This document shows positions 25,458 through 34,594 of a stretch of 64,000 nt of DNA, piece by piece (position 1 is the first letter of the stretch; each line of letters opens with the position of its first letter). Under the pieces are notes generated by a model that saw only the letters and a program-made list of their open reading frames with translations, was not told the DNA's origin and did not search any database. The stretch spans positions 62,001-126,000 of the forward strand of contig OZ241339.1 of NCBI GenBank assembly GCA_965200235.1, in the 5' to 3' direction. A program made the position numbers and the translations under genes. This stretch comes from Azotimanducus chitobiosivorans (GTDB lineage: Bacteria; Pseudomonadota; Gammaproteobacteria; Pseudomonadales; Azotimanducaceae).

Positions 25458-25871
25458 GTGGCGTCTCCCCTCACACCCAAGCTTCCGTTCCTGCTGCCTG
25501 CGCTGATCGCGTGGATAGAGGATAACAGCTGTACGCCGATGCTGGTCTCACAGGTCGATGTGCCTGGCGTATCGATCCCCGAAGGCTATGCGAAAGACGG
25601 CATCATTACGTTCAATGTCTCTTCGCGGGCGGTGCAAGGATTCGTCGTCGATGCCGAGGCCGTGTGTTTTGGTGCGCGTTTCGGCGGCCGGCACTTCGAT
25701 GTTCGACTGCCGCTGGCGTCCTTGCGAGCCATTTTCGCGCGCGAGCACCCGAAGGATTCCGGCGTGTCTCTGATAGGCGAAGCGCGCGAGTGCGCCAAGG
25801 CTTCTGTAGCGGACGAGCAGGCCGAACCGGTGAGGAAGAAAGGGCCACCGAAGCTACGATTAGTCGATTAA
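25458..25871 (+). CDS. sspB: ClpXP adaptor protein SspB
   Basis: SspB delivers ssrA-tagged peptides to ClpXP. The family start LTPxxPxLLxA appears as MASPLTPKLPFLLPALIAW, which points to the GTG start used here, 11 bases after CGGAGG; an in-frame TTG that overlaps the sspA stop would add seven residues. The substrate-binding core (VPEGYAKDGIITFNVSSRAV-like segment, FGARFGG) is present. After a flexible linker the protein ends PKLRLVD, which matches the ClpX-tethering tail of SspB proteins. The product is 137 residues. Confidence 0.93.
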   Translation: MASPLTPKLPFLLPALIAWIEDNSCTPMLVSQVDVPGVSIPEGYAKDGIITFNVSSRAVQGFVVDAEAVCFGARFGGRHFDVRLPLASLRAIFAREHPKDSGVSLIGEARECAKASVADEQAEPVRKKGPPKLRLVD

Positions 25872-26130
25872 GGCTGGACGAAGATCAAATAGCGGATGAT
25901 TCTGGGGATCGCCGTGCCTCGTCCGCGACCGATTCATCCATGTGCTCCATCGTTTTTGGGATTTATATACACACTCCACCACATGGTGCCCGCTCAGCGG
26001 TCAGCCTATAGGACAGACAGACGTTTCTCTAGCGGGGCGGGCATGGGGATCAACAACGCGATATCCGCCTCCCAAAGTGGGTGGCGAAGCCTGATGGGCG
26101 ACATCCGATCTATCGCGATTATGATCACGA
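25872..26130. other. Intergenic region between sspB and map, nothing recognised
   Basis: This stretch separates the convergent sspB and map genes. I see no convincing coding frame, no strong hairpin followed by a T run, and no repeat shared with the rest of the window. Short direct and inverted echoes of ATCGCGAT-type sequence near the map end are the only structure. Confidence 0.4.
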
Positions 26131-27012
26131 TTAGATCGCACTGCCCTCCTCCTTCCTCAGCGTCAACACCTCCACGCCATCCGCCGTGACCAGAATCGTA
26201 TGCTCCCACTGCGCGGAAAGCTTGCGGTCGCGAGTCACCGCTGTCCACCCGTCCGGCAGCAGCCTCGCACTAGGCTTTCCTAAGTTGATCATAGGTTCGA
26301 TGGTGAACGTCATGCCTTCGACAAGCTCCACGCCTTCACCGGGCCTGCCGTAATGCAGGACTTGAGGTTCGCCATGAAAGACGCGGCCGATGCCATGGCC
26401 GCAGAACTCGCGCACCACCGAGTAGCGATTGCTTTCCGCATGGCGCTGGATGGCATGGCCGATATCGCCGAGGCATGCGCCCGGGCGCACCGCGCCAATG
26501 CCGCGATAGAGGCATTCTTGCGTCACCTTGACGAGTCGCTCGGCGTGCGGGGACGGCTTGCCCACCATGAACATTTTGCTGGTGTCGCCGTGATAGCCGT
26601 CTTTGATGACTGTCACGTCGATATTGACGATATCACCGCTCTTGAGTTTCTTTTCCGATGGGATGCCGTGGCAAATGACGTGATTGACCGATGTGCAGAT
26701 GGACTTGGGGAAGGGTGTTTGCTGCGGCGACGAGCGGTAGCCGAGCGGGGCGGGGGTGCAGCCAATCTCATCAACGATGTATTCATGGCATAGCGCATCA
26801 AGCGCTTCAGTGCTCACGCCCGGCTCGACATGCGGGCCGATCATCTCGAGAACGCCCGCCGCGAGCTGTCCTGCGATTCGCATCTGCGGAAGCTCTTCGG
26901 CGCTGAGCAAGGGGTCAACCTTACGCGTCGCGAAGATGCTTCGCTTGCGGCGCTTCTCGTTATTGCCGAGCGTACGGCTGCGTGTGAATCGTGAACGGCT
27001 GTTGCGTCTCAT
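26131..27012 (-). CDS. map: Type I methionine aminopeptidase
   Basis: MAP removes the initiator Met from nascent proteins. All five metal ligands are present: D132 (NIDVTVI), D143 (HGDTSKMF), H206 (CGHGIGR), E239 (TIEPM) and E270 (QWEHT), plus H115 (ICHGIP). The 293 residues are about 30 longer than E. coli MAP because of a very basic N-terminus (many Arg/Lys up to residue 31); a later start cannot be excluded, though no in-frame Met lies before M44 inside the conserved RIAGQLAA region. It is divergent from rpsB, the usual gammaproteobacterial arrangement. Confidence 0.96.
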   Translation of the reverse strand: MRRNSRSRFTRSRTLGNNEKRRKRSIFATRKVDPLLSAEELPQMRIAGQLAAGVLEMIGPHVEPGVSTEALDALCHEYIVDEIGCTPAPLGYRSSPQQTPFPKSICTSVNHVICHGIPSEKKLKSGDIVNIDVTVIKDGYHGDTSKMFMVGKPSPHAERLVKVTQECLYRGIGAVRPGACLGDIGHAIQRHAESNRYSVVREFCGHGIGRVFHGEPQVLHYGRPGEGVELVEGMTFTIEPMINLGKPSARLLPDGWTAVTRDRKLSAQWEHTILVTADGVEVLTLRKEEGSAI

Positions 27013-27210
27013 CGTGTGTGCTGAATTGAAGGTGCTGTCTATGATATAAAGTGCGATTCGTTACGGCAATGGCGCGTTCGCGTTTTCGTGCTCTTGCCTG
27101 CGAATTAAATTCCGTGCCCGCAAATGAATTCGTGTCGTTGGGTGCTGCGAGCACAACGCTCAAAGTCGTGATGCGAAGTGGGTGCTAGACCTAACCCGGA
27201 GGCAAGGAGA

Positions 27211-28107
27211 ATGGAAAAAATCGGCATGCGTGACATGCTTGCGGCAGGTGTCCACTTCGGTCACCAAACCCGCTATTGGAACCCGAAGATGGCACCTTAC
27301 ATCTTCGGCGCACGGAACAAGGTGCACATCATCAATCTCGAGAAAACGGTCCCTGCGTTTGAGTCGGCCATGCAGGAGGCGCGGCGTCTTGCGGCCGCCA
27401 AGAAGAAAATCCTCTTTGTCGGCACGAAGCGCGCCTGCACCCTCGTCATCAGGGAGCAGGCGATGCGTGTTGGCATGCCGTATGTCGATCAGCGGTGGCT
27501 CGGCGGCATGCTCACGAACTACCGCACGGTGAGACAGTCGGTCAATCGACTGTTGCAGCTTGAATCTGATCGTGATCGTGGCGTTTTCGCGAAGCTGCCG
27601 AAGCGCGAAGCGCTGCTACTCGACCGCACCATTGCAAAGCTCTCCCGCAGCGTTGGTGGCATCAAGCAGATGAATGGGTTGCCCGACGCCCTGTTTGTAG
27701 TAGACGTGTCACACGAGAAGATTGCGGTGCGGGAAGCGAACAACGTCGGTATTCCGGTGATCGGCGTAGTCGATACCAACAGCGATCCAGACGGCGTTTC
27801 GTTCGTCATTCCAGGCAATGATGACGCCAATCGTGCGGTGCGCATCTATGTGACGGCCATTGCGGATGCCATCCTAGAAGGGCGTCTCGCGGCGGGCGAG
27901 TCCTTGGATGAAATTGCCAAGGCGGAACAGGAAATGCTCGCCGCGCATGAAGCCAACACCGCTTCGGTCAAGTCGAACGATACGGACGATATAGACGACT
28001 CGGTAGGTGTGATCGACGACAGTGAGACAGAAGATGCAGAGAGTACTCAGGCGGAAGAACAGCCACCGACAGAAGTAGAGGAGTCCGGTAATGACGCAAC
28101 AAATTAA
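27211..28107 (+). CDS. rpsB: 30S ribosomal protein S2 with long acidic C-terminal extension
   Basis: S2 binds late to the 30S head-body junction. GMRDMLAAGVHFGHQTRYW, then PYIFGARNKVHIINLEKT and VDQRWLGGMLTN are diagnostic. The ATG follows GGAGGCAAGGAGA; an in-frame GTG 11 codons upstream was rejected. The 298 residues exceed the E. coli protein by nearly 60. The excess, from about residue 243, is very rich in Asp, Glu, Ser and Thr. The last 17 bases overlap tsf. The roughly 200 bases upstream, shared with divergent map, are long enough for an S2-type leader, but I could not define one. Confidence 0.96.
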   Translation: MEKIGMRDMLAAGVHFGHQTRYWNPKMAPYIFGARNKVHIINLEKTVPAFESAMQEARRLAAAKKKILFVGTKRACTLVIREQAMRVGMPYVDQRWLGGMLTNYRTVRQSVNRLLQLESDRDRGVFAKLPKREALLLDRTIAKLSRSVGGIKQMNGLPDALFVVDVSHEKIAVREANNVGIPVIGVVDTNSDPDGVSFVIPGNDDANRAVRIYVTAIADAILEGRLAAGESLDEIAKAEQEMLAAHEANTASVKSNDTDDIDDSVGVIDDSETEDAESTQAEEQPPTEVEESGNDATN

Positions 28108-28954
28108 AGCGACGCTCGTCAAGGAGTTGCGGGACCGCACCGGTCTCGGCATGATGGAATGCAAGCGTGCTCTCGTCGAGACGGATGGAGACCTCGATGA
28201 AGCCGTGCGCGTGCTGCGCGAGCGCAGCGCCATCAAAGCAGATAAGAAGACCACCCGAGTCGCCGCGGAAGGCTTGCTCGGCCTGCTCACGGACGATGCC
28301 GCAGGCGTGCTCGTTGAAGTCAACAGCGAGACCGACTTCGTGGCGCGCACGGAAAAGTTCTTGCGCTTTGTCAATGACGTCACGCGCCGTGCACTTGACT
28401 CGGGCGCGAGTGATCTCGCAAGCGCTAGCACTGATGAACTCGAGGCTGAGCGCCAGACCTTGGTGCAGGAACTTGGCGAGAACATCGTTGTGCGACGTGT
28501 GATGCGTATCGAAGCAGTCGACGGCGGGCAGGTCTACGGCTACTTGCACCACGACCGCAAGAAAGGTGCGCTCGTTGCGCTCAAAGGGGGCGATCGCGAG
28601 CTTGGCGAAGGCATCGCCATCCATGTCACCGCGGAAGCGCCTCCCGTGATCCGACCGCAAGACATGCCTGCCGAGCGAGTTGAAGCTGAACGCGCCATTC
28701 TAGTCGCGCAGACTCAAGGCGAGAACAAGCCCGCCGCCATCATTGAGAAGATGATCGAGGGCCGGTTGCAGAAGTTCTTGGCAAGCTCAAGTCTTGTCAG
28801 TCAGGTGTACGCGCTAGATGCCGAGGTCAAGGTCGGGCAACTCTTGAAGAAATCAAGCGCTGATGTGACGGCCATGGCTCGTTTCGGCGTCGGCGAAGGC
28901 ATCGAGCGAAACGAGACTGACTTTGCCGAGGAAGTGGCGCGGCAGGCAGGTTAA
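28091..28954 (+). CDS. tsf: Elongation factor Ts
   Basis: EF-Ts recycles EF-Tu from GDP to GTP. The N-terminal UBA-like domain (VKELRDRTGLGMMECKRAL) contacts EF-Tu and the conserved TDFVARTEKF core follows. The 287-residue length is standard. It starts inside the 3' end of rpsB (17-base overlap), suggesting translational coupling. In most relatives pyrH comes next; here frr follows directly after 41 bases. Confidence 0.97.
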   Translation: MTQQIKATLVKELRDRTGLGMMECKRALVETDGDLDEAVRVLRERSAIKADKKTTRVAAEGLLGLLTDDAAGVLVEVNSETDFVARTEKFLRFVNDVTRRALDSGASDLASASTDELEAERQTLVQELGENIVVRRVMRIEAVDGGQVYGYLHHDRKKGALVALKGGDRELGEGIAIHVTAEAPPVIRPQDMPAERVEAERAILVAQTQGENKPAAIIEKMIEGRLQKFLASSSLVSQVYALDAEVKVGQLLKKSSADVTAMARFGVGEGIERNETDFAEEVARQAG

Positions 28955-28995
28955 AGTAATCGAAACAGTATTCGACATAGCGGGAGACGAAGCCC

Positions 28996-29565
28996 ATGGC
29001 CGACGAACTCTATGATGAGATTCTCGATGACGCCAAGACGCGCATGGGCAAATCGATCGATGCGCTGAAAATTGCGCTCGGCAGACTGCGCACAGGACGT
29101 GCGAGCCCGGCGCTCGTCGAACATGTGCAAGTGGACTACTACGGCTCTCCAACGCCCTTGAAACAGGTCGCGAGCATTTCCGTGGAAGAGGGCCGCACAC
29201 TGGTCATTTCCCCGTGGGAGAAGAAGATGATCTCGATCATCGAAAAGTCCCTGATGGACAGCGATATTGGCGTGACCCCGCAATCGACATCTGATCTGGT
29301 GCGACTGCCGCTGCCGCCGCTTACTGAGGAAGGGCGACGTGACCTCATCAAGTCGGCTCGCGCCGAAGCCGAACAGGCGAAGGTGTCGGTACGCAATGTT
29401 CGCCGGGATGCAAATAGCGACTTGAGGGATCTCGTGAAAGAGAAGCTCATTAGCGAAGATGAGGAGCGACGCGGTGAGACGCTCATGCAGCAGCTCACCG
29501 ATGAGACTGTCGCCAAGGTCGATGATGTTCTGCACGAGAAGGAGCAGGAACTCGCTGAGTTTTAG
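28996..29565 (+). CDS. frr: Ribosome recycling factor
   Basis: RRF splits the post-termination ribosome together with EF-G. GRLRTGRASPALVEHVQVDYYG, then PLPPLTEEGRRDLIKSARAEAE and the three-helix-bundle coiled C-terminal half are diagnostic. 189 residues, slightly longer than E. coli RRF. It lies between tsf and uppS with no pyrH between tsf and frr. Confidence 0.97.
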   Translation: MADELYDEILDDAKTRMGKSIDALKIALGRLRTGRASPALVEHVQVDYYGSPTPLKQVASISVEEGRTLVISPWEKKMISIIEKSLMDSDIGVTPQSTSDLVRLPLPPLTEEGRRDLIKSARAEAEQAKVSVRNVRRDANSDLRDLVKEKLISEDEERRGETLMQQLTDETVAKVDDVLHEKEQELAEF

Positions 29566-29604
29566 ACCGTCCGACTGATTGCCAAGAGTACCGTCTGGCA
29601 CGTG

Positions 29605-30339
29605 ATGAAGTCACCGAACCACATCGCCATCATCATGGACGGCAACTATCGCTGGGCGCGCAAACGCGGCCTGCCTGTCGGCGCAGGACACCGCGCCGGC
29701 GCAGAAAATGTCCGCCCTCGGATCATGGACTGCCTTGATCGCGGCGTTGGCTACCTTACGCTTTTCGCGTTTAGCACGGAAAACTGGCAGCGCCCGAAGT
29801 CCGAAGTGCGCGTGCTGATGAATCTCGTGCGGCGTGTGCTCGATGATGAACTCGCGGAACTTGCTGAACTGGGCTTGCGAATTCGCGTCATTGGCGACCG
29901 CATGAGGTTCTCGGACGATCTCTTGAGTCGCATTGAGCGCGTTGAGCATTTGAGCGAAGTGAATAGCAAGATGACGCTGACAGTCGCGCTTAGTTACGGC
30001 GGGCGCTGGGATATTCTGCAAGCTATGCGCGCAGTGGCCAAAGCAGTTCTCGAGGGACGGGTATCCGAGGCCGACATCGAGGATATGGATGAGGAGACCT
30101 TTGGACGTTTTCTATCGCTCGAACGAGCTGGCGTGCCGCAACCAGATTTGCTTATTCGCACTGGAAGAGAACAAAGGTTAAGCAACTTCTGCATTTGGGA
30201 CTTGAGCTATACTGAACTCTACTTCACAGATACGCTATGGCCTGATTTTTCCGTGGACGATTTGGATGCCGCGATTGCAGCCTACGGCACACGGCTGCGT
30301 CGGTTTGGTGATCGAGGCGGTGAGGCGGGCGAGGCGTAA
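29605..30339 (+). CDS. uppS: Undecaprenyl diphosphate synthase with variant active-site loop
   Basis: UppS adds isoprene units in cis to make the C55 lipid carrier for peptidoglycan. The catalytic Asp is D12 (IIMDGN). The loop that normally reads GNGRWA is GNYRWA here, and the RTGGEQRLSNF motif reads RTGREQRLSNF; both sit in the diphosphate-binding site. Other cis-prenyltransferases tolerate change at the first position, so activity is likely but altered. The remaining motifs (TLFAFSTENWQRP, TELYFTDTLWPDF) are normal. A GTG immediately upstream is an alternative start. It lies 4 bases before cdsA. Confidence 0.94.
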   Translation: MKSPNHIAIIMDGNYRWARKRGLPVGAGHRAGAENVRPRIMDCLDRGVGYLTLFAFSTENWQRPKSEVRVLMNLVRRVLDDELAELAELGLRIRVIGDRMRFSDDLLSRIERVEHLSEVNSKMTLTVALSYGGRWDILQAMRAVAKAVLEGRVSEADIEDMDEETFGRFLSLERAGVPQPDLLIRTGREQRLSNFCIWDLSYTELYFTDTLWPDFSVDDLDAAIAAYGTRLRRFGDRGGEAGEA

Positions 30340-30342
30340 GTC

Positions 30343-31197
30343 ATGGGCATCAAGGCTATGAGGTCCAATCTGCGGCTGCGGGTGCTGACTGCGCTGATCG
30401 CGCTGCCCCTGACGCTCGTCCTGCTGTTCGTGCTGCCCACGACCTGGCTTGCGGTGCTTGTGCTCGCTCTGCTCGGTGTCGGGCTCGTCGAATGGGGGCG
30501 CTTGAGCGAGGCGGGCACGTTCATGAGCGTGCTGCTGTGGCTGATCTACCTCTTGCTCGGACCGGCCGTGTTCAATCTGCCAGGGCTTGTGGACGTGGAT
30601 ATTTCATCACCATTGCTCATTGCCTCACTCATGTTCTGGTGCGTGGCGGCTGTCATGGTCGCGTGCTTTCCTGCATCTGGCCGCATATTGCCACCAGTCG
30701 TGCGCGGCATCCTTGGCGCGTTTCTGCTTGGCAGCGCTTGGCTCGGATTCACGCTCCTGAAAGCGAGCGGCGGCGAATGGTTGATCGTCTGGCTTTTATT
30801 GGTCGTGTGGGTCGCCGACTCGGCGGCGTATTTTGGCGGTCGCGCTTGGGGAAGCGTCAAACTCGCGCCCAAGGTGAGTCCTGGCAAGACCATTGAAGGC
30901 GCAGTGACCGGCATTCTCTCGGCGGCCGTTGTCGGCACTGTCGCAGGCACTTGGGCCGGCGCATCGATTCCATTCTTTTCTAACTTCGAGCACGGCGTCG
31001 TGTTCTGGATTCTCGCCTCGCTTGGATTCTCGCTGCTCTCCATTCTTGGTGATCTTTTTGTGAGCCTCGTCAAGCGCGTCGCCAACACCAAGGATTCGGG
31101 AGGCCTATTCCCAGGCCATGGCGGCGTCCTCGACCGACTTGACTCACTTCTGCCGACCGTGCCGCTGCTCGCATTGCTAGTGCAATTGACAAGTTGA
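30343..31197 (+). CDS. cdsA: Phosphatidate cytidylyltransferase (CDP-diglyceride synthase)
   Basis: CdsA makes CDP-diacylglycerol for phospholipid synthesis in the inner membrane. The family signature near the C-terminus is clear (SILGDLFVSLVKRVANTKDS, then GGLFPGHGGVLDRLDSLL). The protein has 284 residues with about eight membrane helices, as expected. It is the last gene of the rpsB-tsf-frr-uppS run. The dxr, rseP and bamA genes that usually follow are not here; fhs comes instead. Confidence 0.95.
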   Translation: MGIKAMRSNLRLRVLTALIALPLTLVLLFVLPTTWLAVLVLALLGVGLVEWGRLSEAGTFMSVLLWLIYLLLGPAVFNLPGLVDVDISSPLLIASLMFWCVAAVMVACFPASGRILPPVVRGILGAFLLGSAWLGFTLLKASGGEWLIVWLLLVVWVADSAAYFGGRAWGSVKLAPKVSPGKTIEGAVTGILSAAVVGTVAGTWAGASIPFFSNFEHGVVFWILASLGFSLLSILGDLFVSLVKRVANTKDSGGLFPGHGGVLDRLDSLLPTVPLLALLVQLTS

Positions 31198-31306
31198 ACG
31201 TCAACATGGCGCGCATGCGAATCTGTCAGGCTATATGGATGGGATGCGGCCGCCTGTTCATCATAGAATATGCGGTATTCACTAACTATGAAGTGCGGAG
31301 GCCTCG

Positions 31307-32965
31307 GTGCGGGACGGCGATATCGCGCGCAGCATTGCGCTCAGACCAATAGCGACGGTAGCGGAGAGTGGCCTCGGCCTCAATGCCGACCAGATCATCT
31401 CCTACGGACGTCATAAGGCGAAAATCGCTTCGCAGGTCGTGACCTCGGCGAGCAAGAATCCGCGCGGCAAGCTCGTTCTGGTGACGGCGCTCAATCCGAC
31501 GCCTGCAGGCGAAGGCAAGACAACGACAAGCATCGGCCTCAGCGACGGCCTCAATCGCATCGGCGTGCGCGCGGCGGTGTGCTTGCGCGAACCATCTCTC
31601 GGACCGTGCTTTGGGATGAAGGGCGGCGCGACTGGCGGCGGCTATTCGCAAGTCGCCCCCATGCAGGACATTAATCTACATTTCAATGGCGACATTCATG
31701 CCGTGACTGCGGCAAACAATCTGCTCGCGTCAATAGTTGACAACCATCTCTATTGGGGTAATCGCTTGAATTTGGATCCGGCACAGGTTTCTTGGCGGCG
31801 CGCTATTGATCTCAATGAGCGAGTGCTGCGCAAGCTCCCTCTTGACATACGTGGTGAGCTTGGTCGAGAAGGCGCGTTCGACATCACCGCCGCTTCGGAA
31901 GTGATGGCGGTGCTGTGTTTAGCGAGCGACATCGCCGACCTCGAAAAGCGCCTCGGTGACATCGTTGTAGGGCGTCAATTCGACGGCTCACTGATTCGTG
32001 CGCGTGATCTGGAGGTTCAGGGCGCCATGACCGCGCTACTCGTTGATGCGCTCGCGCCGAATATCGCACAGACCCTCGAACACAATCCCGCCATCATTCA
32101 TGGAGGCCCCTTCGCCAATATCGCGCACGGCTGCAATTCTATTCTCGCGACACGCACGGCGCTTGGACTTGTCGATGTCGTGGTGACCGAAGCTGGTTTC
32201 GGCGCAGATCTCGGCGCTGAGAAGTTCTTCAATATCAAATGCCGGCAGTCCGGGCTGCGCCCAAGTGCCTGTGTCATCGTTGCGACAGTACGGGCGCTTA
32301 AGATGCACGGTGGTGTGGCGCTCGATGATCTTGGACGAGCCGATGTTGAGGCTGTCTCGCGCGGCATGGCGAACTTGCATCGGCACGTGCGGAATGTGCA
32401 GGGCTTCGGTGTCGAGCCGGTGGTCGCCGTCAATCATTTTAGTGCTGACAGCGACGAGGAAATCGATGCGATTCGTAGTGCGCTTGAAGGCTTGGGCGTT
32501 CGCGTCGTGCTCGCAAAGCACTGGGCCGATGGTGGCACAGGCGCGACTGAATTGGCCGAGGCTGTGATGGAGCGCGTTGAAGGCGCATCAGGCGATGTGA
32601 AGCTCCTGTACGAAGACGAGATGCCGCTCATCGACAAGATCCGCACTGTCGCCACGCGCATCTATGGCGCGGGCGATGTGCAATTCGACGAGCAGGCCGC
32701 GCATGACCTGCAAGCGCTTCAAGGCGCGGGATACGGCCATTTCCCCGTGTGCATCGCCAAGACGCAATATAGTTTTTCGGCGGATCCCAACGCCAAAGGC
32801 GCGCCCGATGGCCATGTGCTGCCAGTTCGCGGTGTCCGCTTGTCGGCAGGTGCGCGGTTTGTCGTGGTGCTATGTGGCGACATCATGACCATGCCCGGAT
32901 TGCCGAGAGAGCCAGCGGCCAAGGCGATCGGAGTGGACTCGAAAGGACGGATTTTTGGTCTATAG
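31307..32965 (+). CDS. fhs: Formate-tetrahydrofolate ligase
   Basis: This enzyme makes 10-formyl-THF from formate, THF and ATP. The ATP-binding loop TPAGEGKTT lies at about residues 65-73, and the conserved LREPSLGPCFGMKGGATGGG and DINLHFNGDIHAV segments follow. The 552-residue length is typical. The GTG start is supported by GCGGAGG six bases upstream. It is convergent with the next ATPase gene, 17 bases away. Many gammaproteobacteria rely on FolD alone, so its presence suggests formate use in one-carbon metabolism. Confidence 0.96.
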   Translation: MRDGDIARSIALRPIATVAESGLGLNADQIISYGRHKAKIASQVVTSASKNPRGKLVLVTALNPTPAGEGKTTTSIGLSDGLNRIGVRAAVCLREPSLGPCFGMKGGATGGGYSQVAPMQDINLHFNGDIHAVTAANNLLASIVDNHLYWGNRLNLDPAQVSWRRAIDLNERVLRKLPLDIRGELGREGAFDITAASEVMAVLCLASDIADLEKRLGDIVVGRQFDGSLIRARDLEVQGAMTALLVDALAPNIAQTLEHNPAIIHGGPFANIAHGCNSILATRTALGLVDVVVTEAGFGADLGAEKFFNIKCRQSGLRPSACVIVATVRALKMHGGVALDDLGRADVEAVSRGMANLHRHVRNVQGFGVEPVVAVNHFSADSDEEIDAIRSALEGLGVRVVLAKHWADGGTGATELAEAVMERVEGASGDVKLLYEDEMPLIDKIRTVATRIYGAGDVQFDEQAAHDLQALQGAGYGHFPVCIAKTQYSFSADPNAKGAPDGHVLPVRGVRLSAGARFVVVLCGDIMTMPGLPREPAAKAIGVDSKGRIFGL

Positions 32966-32982
32966 GCGCTTCGCTGCCGGCT

Positions 32983-34134
32983 TCACGGGACAAGCAGGGC
33001 ACCTTGCCATAGTCGTTTACAGAACGTTTGAACTGGCATTATGTCGATGCCATCTTCTGTCCTTCGCTCATACGGCTCACGGCAGACGAGCAGGCGTTGG
33101 CGAAGCGTCAAGTCTTTTCCAATCGCGCGCAGTGATCTCAGATCAGAGGGGCCGACCCGCCGTGTAGACTTGACTTCAATAGCGAGCTCGTCGCCGACCA
33201 GAAAATCGACTTCGACGCCGGTGAGTGTGCGCCAATAGGCGAGTCGGGTGTCAAGGCGCAGGTAGTCGATTGCTGCGCGAAGCTCCAAGAATACAAGCTG
33301 TTCGAGGGCAGTGCCGTACTCGGCGGAGCTCTGATGCAGGGAACGCCGGCCGCACAGCGCATTGGCGACACCGATATCGAAGAAGTAGACTTTGTCGGTG
33401 GCCGTCAGCTTTCGCGTGGGCGAGGCTCTGAACGGCGGAAGTACGTGCAGGATCAAAGTGTCTTGCAGAATGCCAACAAAATCGCGAACGGTTCTAGGCG
33501 GCACTTCGGAATCACGACCAATTTTGGTGTAGTTGATTTGCGCGCCGTTGAAATGTGCGGCGACATCAAGAAAGCGTGCGAAGTTGCCTATTGAGCGCGT
33601 CAGAGCCTCGGCTTGAATCTCCTCGCGAAGATAGGTGCCAGTATAGGCTTTGAGTGCCTCCCAAGAGAGCGGCGAATCGACAATGCCGGGCAGTCCGCCG
33701 CGCTGAAGCAGCTCGTCAATGCGCTCGAAGCCGATCTCGGTGCTCACCAAGGAGTGGAGCGACAAAAAGAACGCTCGTCCGCCCAGCAGGTTCGCACGGC
33801 CTCGGCGCAGTTTGCGTGCGCTACTACCCGTCAGCAGGAAGCGAGTGCCGCGAGTGTCAATCAGGTGCTGCACTTCGTCGAGCAGGTTCGGCAGTTTCTG
33901 GATTTCGTCAATCACCACAAGTTGGTGGTCATTGATAGCGTGTCTCAGAGTTTCTGGCGCGGCGGAGAACTGTCGAAACACCTCGCTTGTCAGCAGGTCG
34001 ATATAGAGGGCATCTGGAAAGAGATGCCACAATAGCGTGGATTTGCCAGTCTGCCGCGGGCCGAGCAGGAACACAGAGCGCTCTTTCGCGAAAAGTCTCA
34101 GGTCTATTCGGCGATCATACATCCATACATACAT
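32983..34134 (-). CDS. AAA ATPase with DUF4143 / nuclease-like C-terminal domain (copy 1)
   Basis: The 383-residue protein has a Walker A GPRQTGKS at 25-32 and Walker B VVIDEIQK at 73-80, the AAA_14-type ATPase. The C-terminal DUF4143 domain contains VEVDFLVGDELAIEVK, with D310, E320 and K322 in the spacing of a PD-(D/E)xK nuclease core. The biological role of this widespread family is not established; it is common in accessory regions. A second, divergent member lies at 53543. It starts divergently from grxD. MYDRRIDLRL five codons later is an alternative start. Confidence 0.88.
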   Translation of the reverse strand: MYVWMYDRRIDLRLFAKERSVFLLGPRQTGKSTLLWHLFPDALYIDLLTSEVFRQFSAAPETLRHAINDHQLVVIDEIQKLPNLLDEVQHLIDTRGTRFLLTGSSARKLRRGRANLLGGRAFFLSLHSLVSTEIGFERIDELLQRGGLPGIVDSPLSWEALKAYTGTYLREEIQAEALTRSIGNFARFLDVAAHFNGAQINYTKIGRDSEVPPRTVRDFVGILQDTLILHVLPPFRASPTRKLTATDKVYFFDIGVANALCGRRSLHQSSAEYGTALEQLVFLELRAAIDYLRLDTRLAYWRTLTGVEVDFLVGDELAIEVKSTRRVGPSDLRSLRAIGKDLTLRQRLLVCREPYERRTEDGIDIMPVQTFCKRLWQGALLVP

Positions 34135-34261
34135 CTGGTGATGATTTCACGGAATTCTATTGAAATTTCGTGACACAGTCCATGATAGCTGTTCCTGAGA
34201 GCTTTTCAAGTGAGTCAAGCAGGTACAATGCGTCGCGAATACCAAAAAGGACATTTTGCCC

Positions 34262-34591
34262 ATGAGCGATGTCATGGACACCATCCGCGAGCAGATCGCC
34301 TCGAATCCAATCATCCTCTATATGAAAGGCACGCCGCAGCAGCCGATGTGTGGATTTTCGGCTCGAACCGTGCAGTGCCTGATGGCGTGCGGCAAGCCTT
34401 TTTCGTATGTGGATATCCTGAGTCATCCAGAAATTCGCACGACCTTGCCGGACTTTGCCGACTGGCCAACCTTTCCTCAGCTCTACGTTGATGGTGAACT
34501 TGTGGGCGGATGCGATATCGTCACCGAACTCTATGAAACCGGCGAATTGCAGCCGCTCGTTGAGAGCGCTGCCGATCAACCAGAAGCCTAA
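34262..34591 (+). CDS. grxD: Monothiol glutaredoxin (Grx4/GrxD family)
   Basis: Monothiol glutaredoxins carry [2Fe-2S] clusters bound through the CGFS motif and glutathione. C30-G31-F32-S33 is present, preceded by ILYMKGTPQQPM, and the glutathione-binding segments WPTFPQLYVDGELVGGCDI follow. The ATG (MSDVMDTIREQ) fits the family start and lies downstream of AAGGA; 109 residues. argG begins 3 bases after it. Confidence 0.96.
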   Translation: MSDVMDTIREQIASNPIILYMKGTPQQPMCGFSARTVQCLMACGKPFSYVDILSHPEIRTTLPDFADWPTFPQLYVDGELVGGCDIVTELYETGELQPLVESAADQPEA

Positions 34592-34594
34592 ACT

